From positions 262,278,339 through 262,342,338 of the forward strand of contig OV884057.1 of the NCBI GenBank assembly GCA_930367215.1: a stretch of 64,000 bases of DNA. Direction: 5' to 3'. The notes under the pieces were generated by a model. It saw nothing but the letters and a program-made list of their open reading frames with translations. It was not told the DNA's origin and did not search any database. How positions within the stretch are numbered: position 1 is the stretch's first letter; each line of letters opens with the position of its first letter. A program made the position numbers and the translations under genes. This document shows positions 11,142 through 22,914 of this stretch, piece by piece. This DNA is from Pollenia angustigena (Eukaryota > Arthropoda > Insecta > Diptera > Polleniidae).

Positions 11142-11316
11142 TATATATGAACAAATGCATATGTAGATATATATGTGCATACATATGTATAAATATATGT
11201 ACATACACTTCATATAAGATCCCAAAGGAAATCACATGACAAGAAAATAAAAAACGAACAAAAAACGAACAGGGTGGTAAAGTATTTTATATGGTGTGTG
11301 TAGTTACATACATCTC

Positions 11317-12712
11317 TATCTTAGGGGGGTATATTCAGTTTGTCATTCCGTGTGAAACTTTTTTACTATTCATCTCAGACCCTATAAAGTATATATATTC
11401 TGGGTTCTTGAGTAATTTTAAGTCGATTTAGCCATGTCCGTCTGTCTGTCCGTCTGTCCGTCTGTCTGTCCGTCTGTTGAAAACACGCTCACTTTAGAAA
11501 TCAACAAACTTGGTGTCAAATTGCTTGTAGTTATCCTAAGCAGTTTGGGATTGAAATTCAGCCAAATCGGTTCAATAGGATCTGAGCTATGAATCAAAAT
11601 GTGGAACCACCACCTAAAAAAAATTGATAATTTTGTTACAAAAACTAACATAAATGGTGGAAAAATGCACAGAATGATATAAGATTTCGCAACAATTCGT
11701 TTTATTCAACTGGAAATCACGCTATGAAATTTCGTGAAGATCCGTCAATAATTTACCCTAGGCCCCATATAAGCCCTACTCCCGGAATACAGTATATTAA
11801 GCCTAAAACCTTAACTAACAATGCTATCATTACAAATTTTGGCAAGTCACAGTTACATAGGACTAGAAATTAAACTGTTAAGTTTCGTGAAGATCGGTCC
11901 ATAATTTACCATAGGCCCCATATAAAACCTACTTCCGGAAAACAACTTAGTACGCCTAAAAACGTAAAAAATAATGCTATCATAACAAAATTTGGTACAT
12001 CAAAGTTTTATTGGACAATAAATAAAATTGTGTTATTTCGTGAAGATCGGTCCATAACTTACCCTGGGCCCAATATAAACCTTACTCCCGGAAAACAGTT
12101 TAGTACGCCTAAATCCGTAAAAAATAATGCTATCATAACAAAATTTGGTACATCAAAGTTTTATAGGACAAGAAATAAAACTGTGTAATTTCGTGAAGAT
12201 CGGTCCATAATTTACCCTGGGCCCCATATAAACCCTACTCCCGGAAAACAGTTTAGTACGCCTAAAACCGTAAAAAATAACGCTAGCGTAACAAAATTTG
12301 GCCCGTCACAGTTTTATAGGACTATAAATGATACTGTGAAATTTCGTGAAGATCGGTACATAATTTACCCTAGGCCCCATAGAAACCCTACTCCCGGAAA
12401 ATAGTTCAGTACGCCTAAAACCGTAAAAAATAATGCAATCATAACAGAAATTGGTACGTCACAGTTTTAAAGGACTAGAAATGACGATGTGAAATTTCGT
12501 GATGATCGGTCCATAATTTACCCTAGGCCCCATATAAACTCTTCTACCGGAAAACAGTTTGGTTGCCTTAAACAATAATTAATAACAAATCGTCACAGTT
12601 TAAGATTATAATAACATCATACAGATATTACTCCTTAAACATTCGAACTGTCGGTGGAGGGTATCAAAGATTCGGCACAGCCGAATATAGCATTCTAACT
12701 TGTTTTTTTTTA
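11317..12712. mobile_element. Mini-me/DINE-1-type repeat with an internal 153-bp satellite
   Basis: The left part contains TATATATATTCTGGGTTCTT, AAGTCGATTTAGCCATGTCC and a (GTCY)n tract, CGTCTGTCTGTCCGTCTG. This is the (TA)n-core-(GTCY)n arrangement of dipteran mini-me elements, which have since been grouped with DINE-1/Helentron repeats. Tandem units fill 11730-12560. The right end has the hairpin ATTCGGCACAGCCGAAT near 12672-12688, followed by AACTTGTTTTTT. Partial relatives lie at 37010-37090 and 63779-63903. No protein is encoded. Confidence 0.65.
11730..12560 (+). repeat. Satellite array, about six units of 151-155 bp
   Basis: The phrase TTTCGTGAAGATCGGTCC recurs at about 11730, 11882, 12037, 12188, 12341 and 12494. 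Each unit also carries CCCCATATAAACCCTACTCC and TAGTACGCCTAAAACC. Unit divergence is roughly 10-15 percent by eye; the first and last units are the most diverged. Confidence 0.85.
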
Positions 12713-14065
12713 ATCTCGCTATACACCCCCACTCACTCACTAACTCCTCTACGCCGTTAACCAACAGTGACAACTTCAACTACCAACATTAGGCACAAAG
12801 CTGTCAACCCTCTTAAATACAATAAGCTTTTTTCCTATTTTCTACCACATTTTTTTTTTTTTTTTCTTTCATCTTTTATTAGAATTTGAAATGAAAATAA
12901 GGAGACCTTCATACTTTCAGGCACACAGCATCCATGGTAGAATAGTCATAAAGGAAAAAATAAAGGCACGTTTCAGACTTGTGATACTAAAGTTATAATA
13001 CATTTTTCATTCCTCCTGTTTGTAGTTCTTGTTGCTGTTGATGTCTTTTTCCTTTCTCGTTTTTATTTTTATTTATTTTTTTCTTTTGGTGTTGGTGTTG
13101 GTAAGCTTTTTATATGTGACAGCCGCAAGCATATGTTGCTCGATAATTTGCCGAAAGTTTTAATGAAAGACATGGGAGCCATTTTTAACAAAAACGAACA
13201 GAAAGACACACCAACAGAATGGAAATGTCATACATGGAAAAAGCAGGGAGAAAGTTGACATAATGCCGCCATTTTTCGAAATTTTTCTCGGTGGGTGTGT
13301 AAGCAAGTATAACTGTTTTATTAGTGTCTCTGTGTTTTTGTGATGATTATGGGGTTTTTCCGTTTTACGACAATTTTTACTGCTGGTTAAATTGAGTTAA
13401 GCACAGTTGAAATGAGATGAGATGACTGTTCATTTCAGTCAAAATGTTTTTTTGTAATAATTTGAGTTGTTCAACTTTTATTTTCATGTTTAATGTTTAA
13501 TAACGTTAAAATTGAGTTGGTTAATTTACAATAAATTCACTTCATTCCAACAACAATAATAATACTGATAGAAAAATGTTCATAATGTGGATAACTTAAC
13601 TTTTGGTAATTATAATTAAAATAATCATGTACACAAAATTAAGAGGAATTCAAACAAATAGAGAAAAAGATGAAAAATTTTAATATATAATTAAACATTT
13701 TGCAAAGCCGTTATTAAATGTTAATAAGATTTTAAGATCATGAGATGAATTCACGGCAATTTTAAACTTTTTCCCCTTATAATCATAGTATTTGCTCCAA
13801 AGAATTCAGGTCGGTTCATACGTTTTTTAAAAATAAATTTTATTAGTCCTTTTTGTTCATCCATGGAATCTTTTTTATTATTTAAAGTTTTCGACAAATA
13901 ATTTTAATGAAAATCGTTTTTACAAAAATGTAACCAGAGTTTTCTCATGCACCCGTTTTAAGTCTTTCAAATTATTTTTATGTTTTTGAAAAAAGAAAGT
14001 ACATTTTTTAATTTTAAGTCACTTGATTGTTTTTACCAAAAATAATAAAAAAAAATTCTATTTTA
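12713..14065. other. No gene seen; simple T-rich tracts
   Basis: Contains a 21-base T tract near 12849 and scattered AT-rich unique sequence. No frame has recognisable motifs. Confidence 0.4.
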
Positions 14066-14345
14066 CTTTAAAAGATTTTGTTATTCGTGCTTAATTCCCA
14101 ATTTTTATTTTTGATAAAAACACTGAAATTTATTGTTGATGGGATAAGCTATTCCTATGCGCATTTCACTGGTTGCTTAGGCCAGATGGTCAGGAAACTT
14201 CATACAAAGATTTTAGAAAAACTAAAGATATTAAACCAAATAAAACTGTTAAGCGTTTAAGAATTAAATGCAACAGTTCTACTTGTAATAATATCAAAGT
14301 TTAAACAAAAACATCAACAAAAAACAGTGAGTTTATTTTTTTTTT
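14066..14345 (+). repeat. Foldback family F, copy 3 (single arm)
   Basis: This copy matches copy 1 closely: TTATTGTTGATGGGATAAGC, CACTGGTTGCTTAGGCCAGA, AAAGATTTTAGAAAAACTAA, and the terminal AACAGTGAGTTTATT, followed by a T-run and CATTCCC. The 60-codon frame at 14078-14260 is simply read through this repeat. Downstream DNA to 15130 shows nothing recognisable. Confidence 0.7.
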
Positions 14346-14349
14346 TACA

Positions 14350-15130
14350 TTCCCCACTATTTTATTTTACGCAATTTTACTAAACTGTTACATAAAGTAC
14401 ATTAATTATGTCTTGTTAAATTTGACTAAGTTCTAATTATTAAAAACAAATCATGAATATTGCCGGTTTTTTTTCACTGCCGACTTTCCTTTCCCAGTCC
14501 ATGTAACCTTGGTTGCCAAATCATTGGTAAGGACACTTTTTAAGGTAGGTCCTACAAATTTAAATATATTTTATAATCATCACCATTTTTCCTAAAGCTA
14601 CGGGAACATTGGTTATCACTATTTTGGGCCGAACTTATTTTATTGAAAAACTAATTATTTAAAAAATTATTCAATTATTCAATTATTTAAAACCTTTCAT
14701 TAAGTCAAAGACTTTTCTTTTCGAGAATTTTAAAAATATTTTTATAACTTTTAAAATTAAGATCTGTTACTACGTTTATACGTACACTATTCGCAAATAA
14801 AAATGATTTGCGATTAACTGACTTACTGTTTATATGTCAATTTTCTTACTGAAAATTCTTAGTTTTATGTGATGCCGGATGGAAAATGTATGCATTTGGT
14901 AGCACTTTATGAATATAAACTTGTTATATTTTTAATGAATAATGATAAAATTAAAAATTGTTGTGTATTTATGAAGTTTATTTCCACAATTTTGAATTAA
15001 TTTTACTTTTGTTGCCGTATGAATGTGCCACATCGAAATAAAAACGTAAAACGGTTAAAAGTGTGGCAATGATTTAAGTCTTATTTGCAAATATGTAGTG
15101 TCGTTAATTAGGAATTATTTTCGTGAGTTA
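14350..15130. other. No gene seen
   Basis: AT-rich DNA without long frames or repeats that I could identify. Confidence 0.4.
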
Positions 15131-15295
15131 AGCCTATAGTACACGGAATGTAAAAAGTCACATGCGCATGTGGGTCCGACGTAATTTTGTCGTCATCACA
15201 CAACACGAACTTGCTATTGTGGCTTTGTAGTGACGTTAAAATTACGTCAGAACCACATGCGCATGTGGCTTTTTACATTCCGTGTAGTGTAGGCT
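15131..15295. mobile_element. 165-bp MITE flanked by TTA (PIF/Harbinger-like), copy 1
   Basis: Terminal inverted repeats of about 43 bp start AGCCTATAGTACACGGAATG. TTA flanks both ends exactly (15128-15130 and 15296-15298). The interior contains CATGCGCATGTGG on both sides and CACACAACACGAACTTGC. A second copy with its own TTA duplication lies at 45851-46002. Three-base TTA/TAA duplications are typical of PIF/Harbinger elements. Confidence 0.8.
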
Positions 15296-15861
15296 TTAGC
15301 TATTCGCAAATAAAAATTGAATTCACTGTTTATGCAGCAGTTTTCTGTACTTGCAATATATTTATTTGCGAATAAGTGGTGCGTATTAACGTAGTATGTG
15401 TTTATTAACACACTAAATCGAGCTTGAGCTGAATCGATATCTCAGAACCTGTGTAATAAGTGCGTTTGACCAAACACAATATCTGTCTGAAATTGCACAA
15501 TGTTCGCTAGATACTAGTAGGAGGGTTAACGTTGTCTTTTTTCAATTTTATGTTACAATTTATATTTTATTGTATATATCACTCCAGTGTATCGCTAAAG
15601 ATGTACCACTAATAAATACATACTTACATATAAAAACAAAATCATAAATTTGTTAAAAACGACTGTCAAACTAAACAACAAGAAAAATGTTTTTTTTTAA
15701 TAAAAAAAAGATTGCGAAATCAAACAGTTAAGTTATACCGAACGAAAAATACTTTACGCATATATAGTCTATATTTATAAAATTCTCGTGTTACACTGTT
15801 AGTAATTGAACTTATCCGAAACGGCTTGGCCGATTTCTATGAAATTTTGCATGTGAATTAT

Positions 15862-15974
<113 letters not shown>

Positions 15975-16587
15975 TATCATATCATATCACTAGAGGTCGT
16001 AAAACAGAGCAAAAGAGGTAAAAGCTCATCTTCTTAACTATTCAACCAATTTTTTTAAATTTGGCATACAGACACTGTAGCATCTGAAAGAAAATACGGA
16101 AAAGGGCATTAAATAGGACAAGAGGGGTAAAAGCTCCCTATCTCTATATCTTATTAACTAATCAACCGGTTTTCTAAAAAATTGTCATGTTGACACTGTA
16201 ACATCTGAAAGAAAAAACTAAGGCTGTTTTTCTAAACACCTGTTGCGTTTTGGTAATACATTGCGAAATGTTCTCAAAACCAACCATTAACATTTTAACA
16301 TTGCATTTTTCCTAAATGCAAATTTGTGGTTATCACTCCGCAGAGAAGAGTTTGCTTGTATTAAGCATTGAAAAATCTATTTAGTTGTAAAATATCATCA
16401 TAATAATTAACTGCTGACCTCGCAAACGTTGTTTTGAAATATAACTTATTTCTTTCAGATGTTACAGTGTCTGCATGCCAAATTGTAGAAACCCGGTTGA
16501 TTAGTTAAGAAGATATAGAGAGGGGTAGCTTTTACTCCTCTTTCCCTATTTCACGACCTAATAAATTAAAATTATAGGCTAAAGTTC

Positions 16588-17558
16588 CCTCCAGGGCGGT
16601 GCGCAAAATGACCCCAGGAAATATGAAATATGGCCCCAAAAGAAAAAGTGGAGAACGGCCTCAACATTTTACATGAGACATAACAACACGCAATTTTGGG
16701 TATATTTTTTTTTTTTTGGTTATTTTTCATTATTTCGTTAGGGTGTTTTTGCATTTTAAGTGGAATGAAAAATAACCCCAAATAAAATTACAATTTTTAC
16801 TTTGGGGATATTTTTCGTTTACTAATAAAAAATTAAAATTTAAAGAAAAGAAAAATCGCCCCAAACATTTTTACACAAATTATATAAAATTGTATGTAAA
16901 AGTTTTTGGGGATAGTATAAATATCCCGAATTCTTAAACCAAAGTGGAGAAAATCCTTGGCGGTTATGCAGAGATGCTTTAGTTAGCGAAGCTGGTGTTT
17001 GTAATACCATAGAGGAAAAAATCCTTGCGCCCGGCCAAAGGCCGCCTATGTTGTGAAGCTTTAGTGAGCGAAGCCAATGTTCGTTATACCATAAAGAAGA
17101 AAATCCTTGCACCCGGCCGAAGGCCTGCTATATAGGGAAGCTTTAGTTAGCGAAGCCCGAGTTCGTTATAACATAGAGGAAAAATCCTTGCGCATGGCCG
17201 AAAGCCCAACCATGCTATCAATCGTACGATTTTAAACCAAAACTGTATAATTATCCGGATTTTGAAATCGGGACTCTAAATATGGGATTTTTAGTTTCGG
17301 GCATATGAACTCCACCCAAAATTTTTAATATAACTTTCTTTGTGTTCTTTTTTGGGGCTAAAATTCATTATTATTTTTGAGATGAGTTTTTATAATGAAG
17401 ACTGACCCCAAATTAAGGGTCATATTTAATTTTATTTTAGGGTTATTTTTCATTTTTTTGGGGTAATTTTTCATTAAAAAAAGGGGGTCATATTGCATAG
17501 CCCCAAATTTGGGGTCAATTTTCATTTATTTTTTGGGGCCATATTTCGCAGCGCTCCT
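16588..17558. mobile_element. Element with imperfect GC-rich ends and GGGGCCATATTTC boxes
   Basis: The left end reads GGCGGTGCGCAAAATGACCC; the right end, read inward, is GGAGCGCTGCGAAATATGGCCCC. They are related imperfect inverted repeats. Several GGGGYHATATTTCA-like boxes recur near both ends, and the interior carries a tandem array at 16926-17215. A short possible relative occurs near 28500-28600 (GGGGCACCGCTAGC). No coding region and no family recognised. Confidence 0.45.
16926..17215 (+). repeat. Tandem array, about 3.5 units of 85-95 bp
   Basis: Units share AAAATCCTTGCGCCCGGCC, AAGCTTTAGTTAGCGAAGCC and GTTCGTTATACCATA. Starts are at about 16937, 17023, 17103 and 17185. The array is clearly more GC-rich than its surroundings. 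Confidence 0.75.
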
Positions 17559-17705
17559 TCCAAATGTTACATTATTTGCCTGCCAAATTTTAAGAAAATC
17601 GGTTGATTAGCTAATAAGATACAGCTTTTACCCCTCTTGACCTATTCCTTATTTCCTTTTACATATTACGGTGAATGCATGCCAAATTTTATCAAAACCG
17701 GTTAA

Positions 17706-17802
17706 CTATTATGTAGTTAAATTCAAACGAAAATTCATTTTAAACAACTTAAAATTCATTTTAAAAACGGATCATTAACATTTCATTTAAAACAAATGAT
17801 TT
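17706..17802 (-). repeat. Internal fragment of the 27650-28168 MITE
   Basis: The sequence is the near-exact complement of 28010-28110, including AAATTCAAACGAAAATTCAT and AAACGGATCATTAACATTTC. Neither terminal repeat is present, so it is a fragment. Confidence 0.8.
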
Positions 17803-18411
17803 TTACATTAATTAATTAATTAATCGGTAAGGCTTTTCGGAGGAGTTCAATTACAAACACCGTGACACGACAATTTTATATAAATAGATACAAGTTTTTA
17901 TTGCATAAATAAAAAATTATATTATCGACAATAACTCAAAAAATAAATTTTTCGCACTTTTGTGCAAAATATCTTCAATGATTAGTATTGTGGTAATCTT
18001 CAATGAATTTTGAAATTGTTAACAATTATATTACTTTGTAATATCTATACAAAATTCCCTAAACTGCGCATTAAGGTGGTTCGAAAAAAAGTTGAGATAG
18101 TAACCCCCTAGGACTAAAGATTAGTTGAAAATAATTCCAGAAAAATTGTTTTTAATTTTTTGCCACGCCTCTGAATACCGCCCTTTTAGTTTTATGTATA
18201 CTGCGTCGCCATTTAAAGTCCGGTCATATCGTTACTCATGGCTTGTCTATGGCTTAATTTTTGCCTTTGGTGACTTTTTAAGCCGACATCAAATTCGGGG
18301 AGCCACTTATGCCATCTCGGAACGTAAGCCCCTAATGTCCAATTTTTTACACGTGGCAGGAAAGCGCTTCTAAAACTTTGTACTTAAAGCTTTTGATGTA
18401 CTTTTATGTCA

Positions 18412-18435
18412 CCCCCCCCCCCCCCCCCCCCCCCC
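18412..18435 (+). repeat. Poly-C tract, 24 bases
   Basis: An uninterrupted C run in a strongly AT-rich region, followed by TCACACACAAAATTG. Similar tracts occur at 2237, 5114 and 21001, in each case in or at the end of mobile DNA. Confidence 0.9.
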
Positions 18436-18439
18436 TCAC

Positions 18440-20960
18440 ACACAAAATTGAAATGAACTGGCCGAATATAAAAATTTTGAAGATTGTCTATTTTAAATTT
18501 TTGCTTTCAACTGAAATATTTTCGATATTAAATCGCAAGCTGGCAAAACAGACCATGAATCTAGTATATTGAATTTCCGCAAAACGCAACAATTTTACTT
18601 TTTTATCAAAATTCTCCATAAAACAGTCATACATTCACATTACAACATAACATTGCAACAAACAAGTTAAAAAAAGATGGTGTAAAAAGTGTGATTTCCC
18701 GCTGGGTAACAACTCGCAACACCGACCATCAAATACTTCGGGTGATGCAGTTGGTGGTTATATATTAAAATAACAAACAGCAAAACAAATAAACTTTTGA
18801 CAGGTTGTTGTCCAAAAGCTGTGTTGTTTGTTCTATTTTACATGGCAGAACTTATTCATATTTACAAAACAGAGGGACTAAAAAACCAACAATCTGCACT
18901 TAGGTGGAGCTTTAAAACTCTCATTTGGTGGCAATTTTTTGGCCTCTAGCAATCAAGCACCTGTGACGTTGTTAGTGGCCAACATCATCATCAGAAAGAG
19001 ATGGCGCATTTTGGGAATTTCATGAATACATTCGCACATACATACATATGTATGTATTTGTTCGTAATATACATAAACTAAAATACGAAAAATAAATAAA
19101 TAAAAAATGTAAGTCTCGTTGGACGTTAAATGTCATGATAAGCGAACAAATGGTATTATTTTTTGTTCAAAATATTCTAAAGACCTTTGGTTTCGTATGC
19201 TCTAAACAAAAAATGTAACAATAATTTATGACAAACGTTTGAAAAGATGACATGTTAAATAATAAAAACAACCTTAAATTAAATTAACCTTAAACGAACG
19301 TTTAACTACAACTTAATGCATGAACGAGAATTTTTTTCAATAATACTTTTCGCACCTTTAGAACAACAAAAATAAAAATTTGAACAAAATACCAGAAAAA
19401 TTAACCACAATTCTTTTTATTGTATTAATAAGCAGTTGGAAGAAAAAAAAAACAGAAATACAATCGATCAATTGTGGTTTTCCGCAAAAAGAAAAAAAAA
19501 ATTACCGTTAAACTGAACTGCACTCTGCTTAAAGGACAGCTTTTGAAATTCCTTATTGATTGTAATTTTTTAGTTGTTATTTATTTGGTGTTCTTTATCT
19601 GTTTGTGGTTTTTCGTCTGACTTTTTAGGATGCCATATGTGATGGCTCAAATGTCAATAAAAAATTTACCTTTTATCCACTTAACATTTCATGCGGTAAG
19701 TAATTTGAGAACTCACCCGTTCTAAACCTTTTTTCCTGTCAAGACGCAAAATAAGAAATATATGTAAACAGTTTTGTAAAAATTATCAAGTTTTGCTTAT
19801 AAAAAAAACTAAATAAATCAATTAATTTGACCCTGACTGGTGGCATAATACGATTAAAGTTTTTAAATTATTGTAAATAATTTTATTTTACGTTCATTAA
19901 CATTGCAGTTTTTAATGAATGACTTGTTTCCCATTTCTATGCAGATTAATTCCTCAAACACTAGCAGATATGATTAAATGAATGCATGCAGCAAATGCAA
20001 CAGCGGATGTTGGCAGTTAAAACGGAAATTAAGATTAGATACAACAAATTAATGTCTTCAATCGTACATGGTTTAACGCAAGATAAGATAAAATTAATAA
20101 AATTGTTTTACATACTTACGTTAACTGTTAATGCATTAATTCTCTTAGAGTAGCCATATCTGATGTTCTTTCTTGCAGTATGGTCACACTTAATTAGACT
20201 TGCCAATAGTCTAGTTTTATGACCCAAAATCCACATTATATGTTGAAGTAATTAAAAAATGCTTAACATTTTTTGATAACGGGAAGAGTCCAATTTGTTT
20301 ATGTTAGTACAAAATATTTTAATTGTACCGTCTAGTAATTGTAACTCGTATGGCCACCAGTCGACGCAATCGACTGCAATCTAGAAATAAAAACATTGTT
20401 AAGTAAATGCCAGACAGGCAGCCAAACGAAATAAGTCGATCGGTACACTAAAAGGTGGTTCTTGAAACAATATTGTTATTGGCAGAAGACATCAGAACGT
20501 ATAATCGCATAATAACCTCTTTACCTAGGTCGTGTGGGAATAAAAACAAATCGTTTTAAATAATTTAAAATTTTTAATTTTCTCATCCATCAAAGGAGGA
20601 TTTTATGCGTTTGGGTTGAACAAAAATGGTGCATTAAAAATTGTGTGAATCGGTCCAAAATTTTACATAGCCCTCATACAAAAATCTTTCCGGCACGTAA
20701 TTTTTCCACATTTACCATTTTATTATGTTAGTATTCACATTAAATTAGGCGCACAAATATTTTTGTTTTAACCTCAATCATCTTACCTGAGTTTATTGGA
20801 ATCGGTTTATTTGACCACGGCTCCTATACAAATACCTCACCACAAAAGCTTTTGATCATAACTTCCTTAGAAATATTGGTTTTATTGTAAATTGAAAACT
20901 TCTATAGCAGCTACAATGTGAATTTTGTAATGGCACGTCTAGATTTTACCAGAAGTCCCA
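18440..20960. other. No gene seen; one orphan TIR end at about 18696-18706
   Basis: TTTCCCGCTGGG followed by TA (18707-18708) matches the end of the CCCAGCGGG family, but I could not find its partner. The rest is AT-rich with short microsatellite-like pieces (for example CATACATACATATGTATG near 19039). DNA at 20610-20830 resembles the genomic repeats that carry AATCGGTCCAAAATTTTACA-type phrases. Confidence 0.45.
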
Positions 20961-20961
20961 T

Positions 20962-21022
20962 CAGGCGCGGATTCAGGGGGGGGGTTGAAATCAGGAAATT
21001 CCCCCCCCCCCCCCCCCCCCCC
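20962..21022. repeat. Possible hAT left tip with G9 and C22 tracts
   Basis: CAGGCGCGGATTCAG is followed by nine G (20976-20984) and then 22 C (21001-21022) separated by 16 bases, which could fold as a hairpin. The CAGGCGCGG start resembles hAT tips and precedes a hAT-type transposase remnant at 21430. No matching right tip or 8-bp duplication was found. Confidence 0.4.
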
Positions 21023-21429
21023 GGTAAATTATAAAAATATGTTTTGTTTATTTCGATAATACAAGAATTCCCATTAATATTATCTTTTTTAAAGGTACAA
21101 AACACTTGGAAATCCCAGCAAGGTTTTTTTTTTGTTTTTTTATTGAATCTCTAACGAAATTTTCAATAAGTATTTTTTTGTTTTTTTATTGAATCTCTAA
21201 CCAAATTTTCAATAAGTATCCAAATCTTCATCCTAATAGTTATTTATTAGATATTTTCAATGAAACATCTAGTTTACTGTATTCAAATACTTATTATTCT
21301 ACATTCAATCCCAGCAGGTGTCATCTATGTATAACCAAAGAGTAAACGTTTGACTTGAAAATGCGTGCGGTTGAATTATTAAAAAGCCTTGGTATTTGCA
21401 ATATTTATGTTTATATTAATATGTTATAG

Positions 21430-22665
21430 GAATCAAAATTCTATTCGATAATTTTTGACGAAAGCACGGGTTTGTCGGGGAAAGCCAGATTTCCTTATAT
21501 TGAAGATATTTCACCATACAACAAAAAGTTGTTAGGCATGAATTGTTTTGGCTTTGTTGTAAAAGCATTTGAAAAGCCTTCGCAGGATATTGATAATGAC
21601 GCTGATGTGTCAATTGATACGATGGCACTATCATCAACAGTTCTTAAAACTTTGACAAATTTTAGTCTTGACCTAAAAAATTGTATAGGAGTTGGAACTG
21701 ATGGGTGTCGTTTGATGTCAGCAGAAAATGGAGCTGTTAAAAAATTCTGGAAACCGCGACAAATGCGAAACAAACGCCTTGCTATTTCCCGTAAATCAGG
21801 CAAAACACGTTCTTAGTAAAGTATTTGGGAGCCAAACTCTCTACATTATGCGAGACAAGATGGGTGGACCGTCACGACTCAGCTTTACACTTTGCAACAA
21901 GTGTACATCATATAGTAGAAGCTTTGGAAAAAATATCTGAGTGGAAAGGTAATACTTCATCAAGAGCCTTATATTAAGGAACTCACTTAGAACTTTTGAA
22001 TTTATTTGCGGAATAAACATATTAAGTGTGATACTTATTGTAACACAGCCGCTTAGTATCATTTTACAAAAGCACGATATAGATCTTCAAAAAGGATCAA
22101 GCCTTATCAAAACTTTGATCATGTGCCTTGAAGAAAAAAGAAATAAAGCCGAAGAACAATTTAAAGTGATTTTTAAAAAAGTTAAAGTTATTTGCGTTCA
22201 AATCGAGGTTCCAACCTAAAAAACAAGATTTGAACGAAATAATCACATCCAAAATGTTGAAGATTTCTACCGAGTTGTAGGTTTCATTCTCTTATTGAAT
22301 TTATTTTAGAAGATCTCAAAACACCTTTCCAATAGATATCTTTAATGTATTGAACATACCAAAACTTCTACTCAAAGTGTAATCAAGTCATATACAGATA
22401 TAAAACTTTTAAAACCACAACTCGAGATAAACACCTACTAAAATCTAAACTTGAGCCTGAACTGTAGCATTGGCAACAAACATGGAAATTATCTGAAAAT
22501 CTATCAGATAACGTTATAGATGTTTTAATAAACTATGATGAAGATATCTACCCAAATCTAAGAAAAATATTTCAAATTTTCGTTTTAATGCTCGTCAGTA
22601 AAGCTACGAGCGAGAGGTCATTTCCTACCCTTCGTAGGTGGTAAAGTGAATGTGTAAAAACAGGC
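21430..22665 (+). pseudogene. hAT-superfamily transposase remnant
   Basis: Decayed coding DNA read across frames. From 21430 it has FYSIIFDESTG (first catalytic Asp region). LDLKNCIGVGTDGCRLMSAE follows (second Asp, about 21670). A frame change then gives LCETRWVDRHDSALHFATSV and IVEALEKISEWKGNTS (about 21838-21955). Near 22600 is a degenerate hATC dimerisation motif, ASERSFPTLRR. This order fits the hAT group with ZMYM/THAP12-like domesticated relatives. The N-terminal DNA-binding domain is absent, there are many stops, and no function is expected. It is followed directly by a non-LTR fragment. Confidence 0.8.
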
Positions 22666-22914
22666 CGCTACTATCAACACAAATTGCGTAATCAAAACAA
22701 AAAGGGCAGCTTTCGAAAAAAAAATGACAAAAAAAAACAAAATATTTTCTGTCTCGTGACGCCTCTGTGTGTTCTGTGATAAAAAAAAAATCGGAAATTA
22801 CATGGGATTCAATTTAAGCGTATCGAATCCAACTTGGGCGGCTCGAACATTTCAAAGGTTGCGACTAGGGGCAAGGTGGTGTATTGTCACCTTTACTTTG
22901 GAATCTGAATATAA

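Larger units (their letters stand above)
16010..17680. repeat. Inverted repeat region flanking a 0.97-kb insertion
   Basis: The phrase GACACTGTARCATCTGAAAG occurs in direct tandem at about 16072 and 16192 and inverted at about 16452-16475. The neighbouring phrase AGGGGTAAAAGCTC occurs on the left and its complement on the right, and a further inverted piece lies at 17560-17650. This looks like a foldback or MITE pair into which the 16588-17558 element inserted. Confidence 0.5.

Noticed and set aside
11730..12560. CRISPR-like array
   Set aside because: Units are contiguous 151-155-bp tandem repeats without unique spacers, and the DNA is eukaryotic.
18125..18373. 82-codon frame with hydrophobic stretch
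   Set aside because: No start context, motif or relatives; the neighbouring poly-C tract and repeat-like DNA suggest mobile or non-coding sequence.
21495..21803. Minus-strand frame over the hAT remnant
   Set aside because: It is the antisense of the recognisable hAT coding sequence.
22746..22768. Right tip of the 20962 hAT (GACGCCTCTG)
   Set aside because: It does not match CAGGCGCGGATTC well, and the 8-bp flanks differ.
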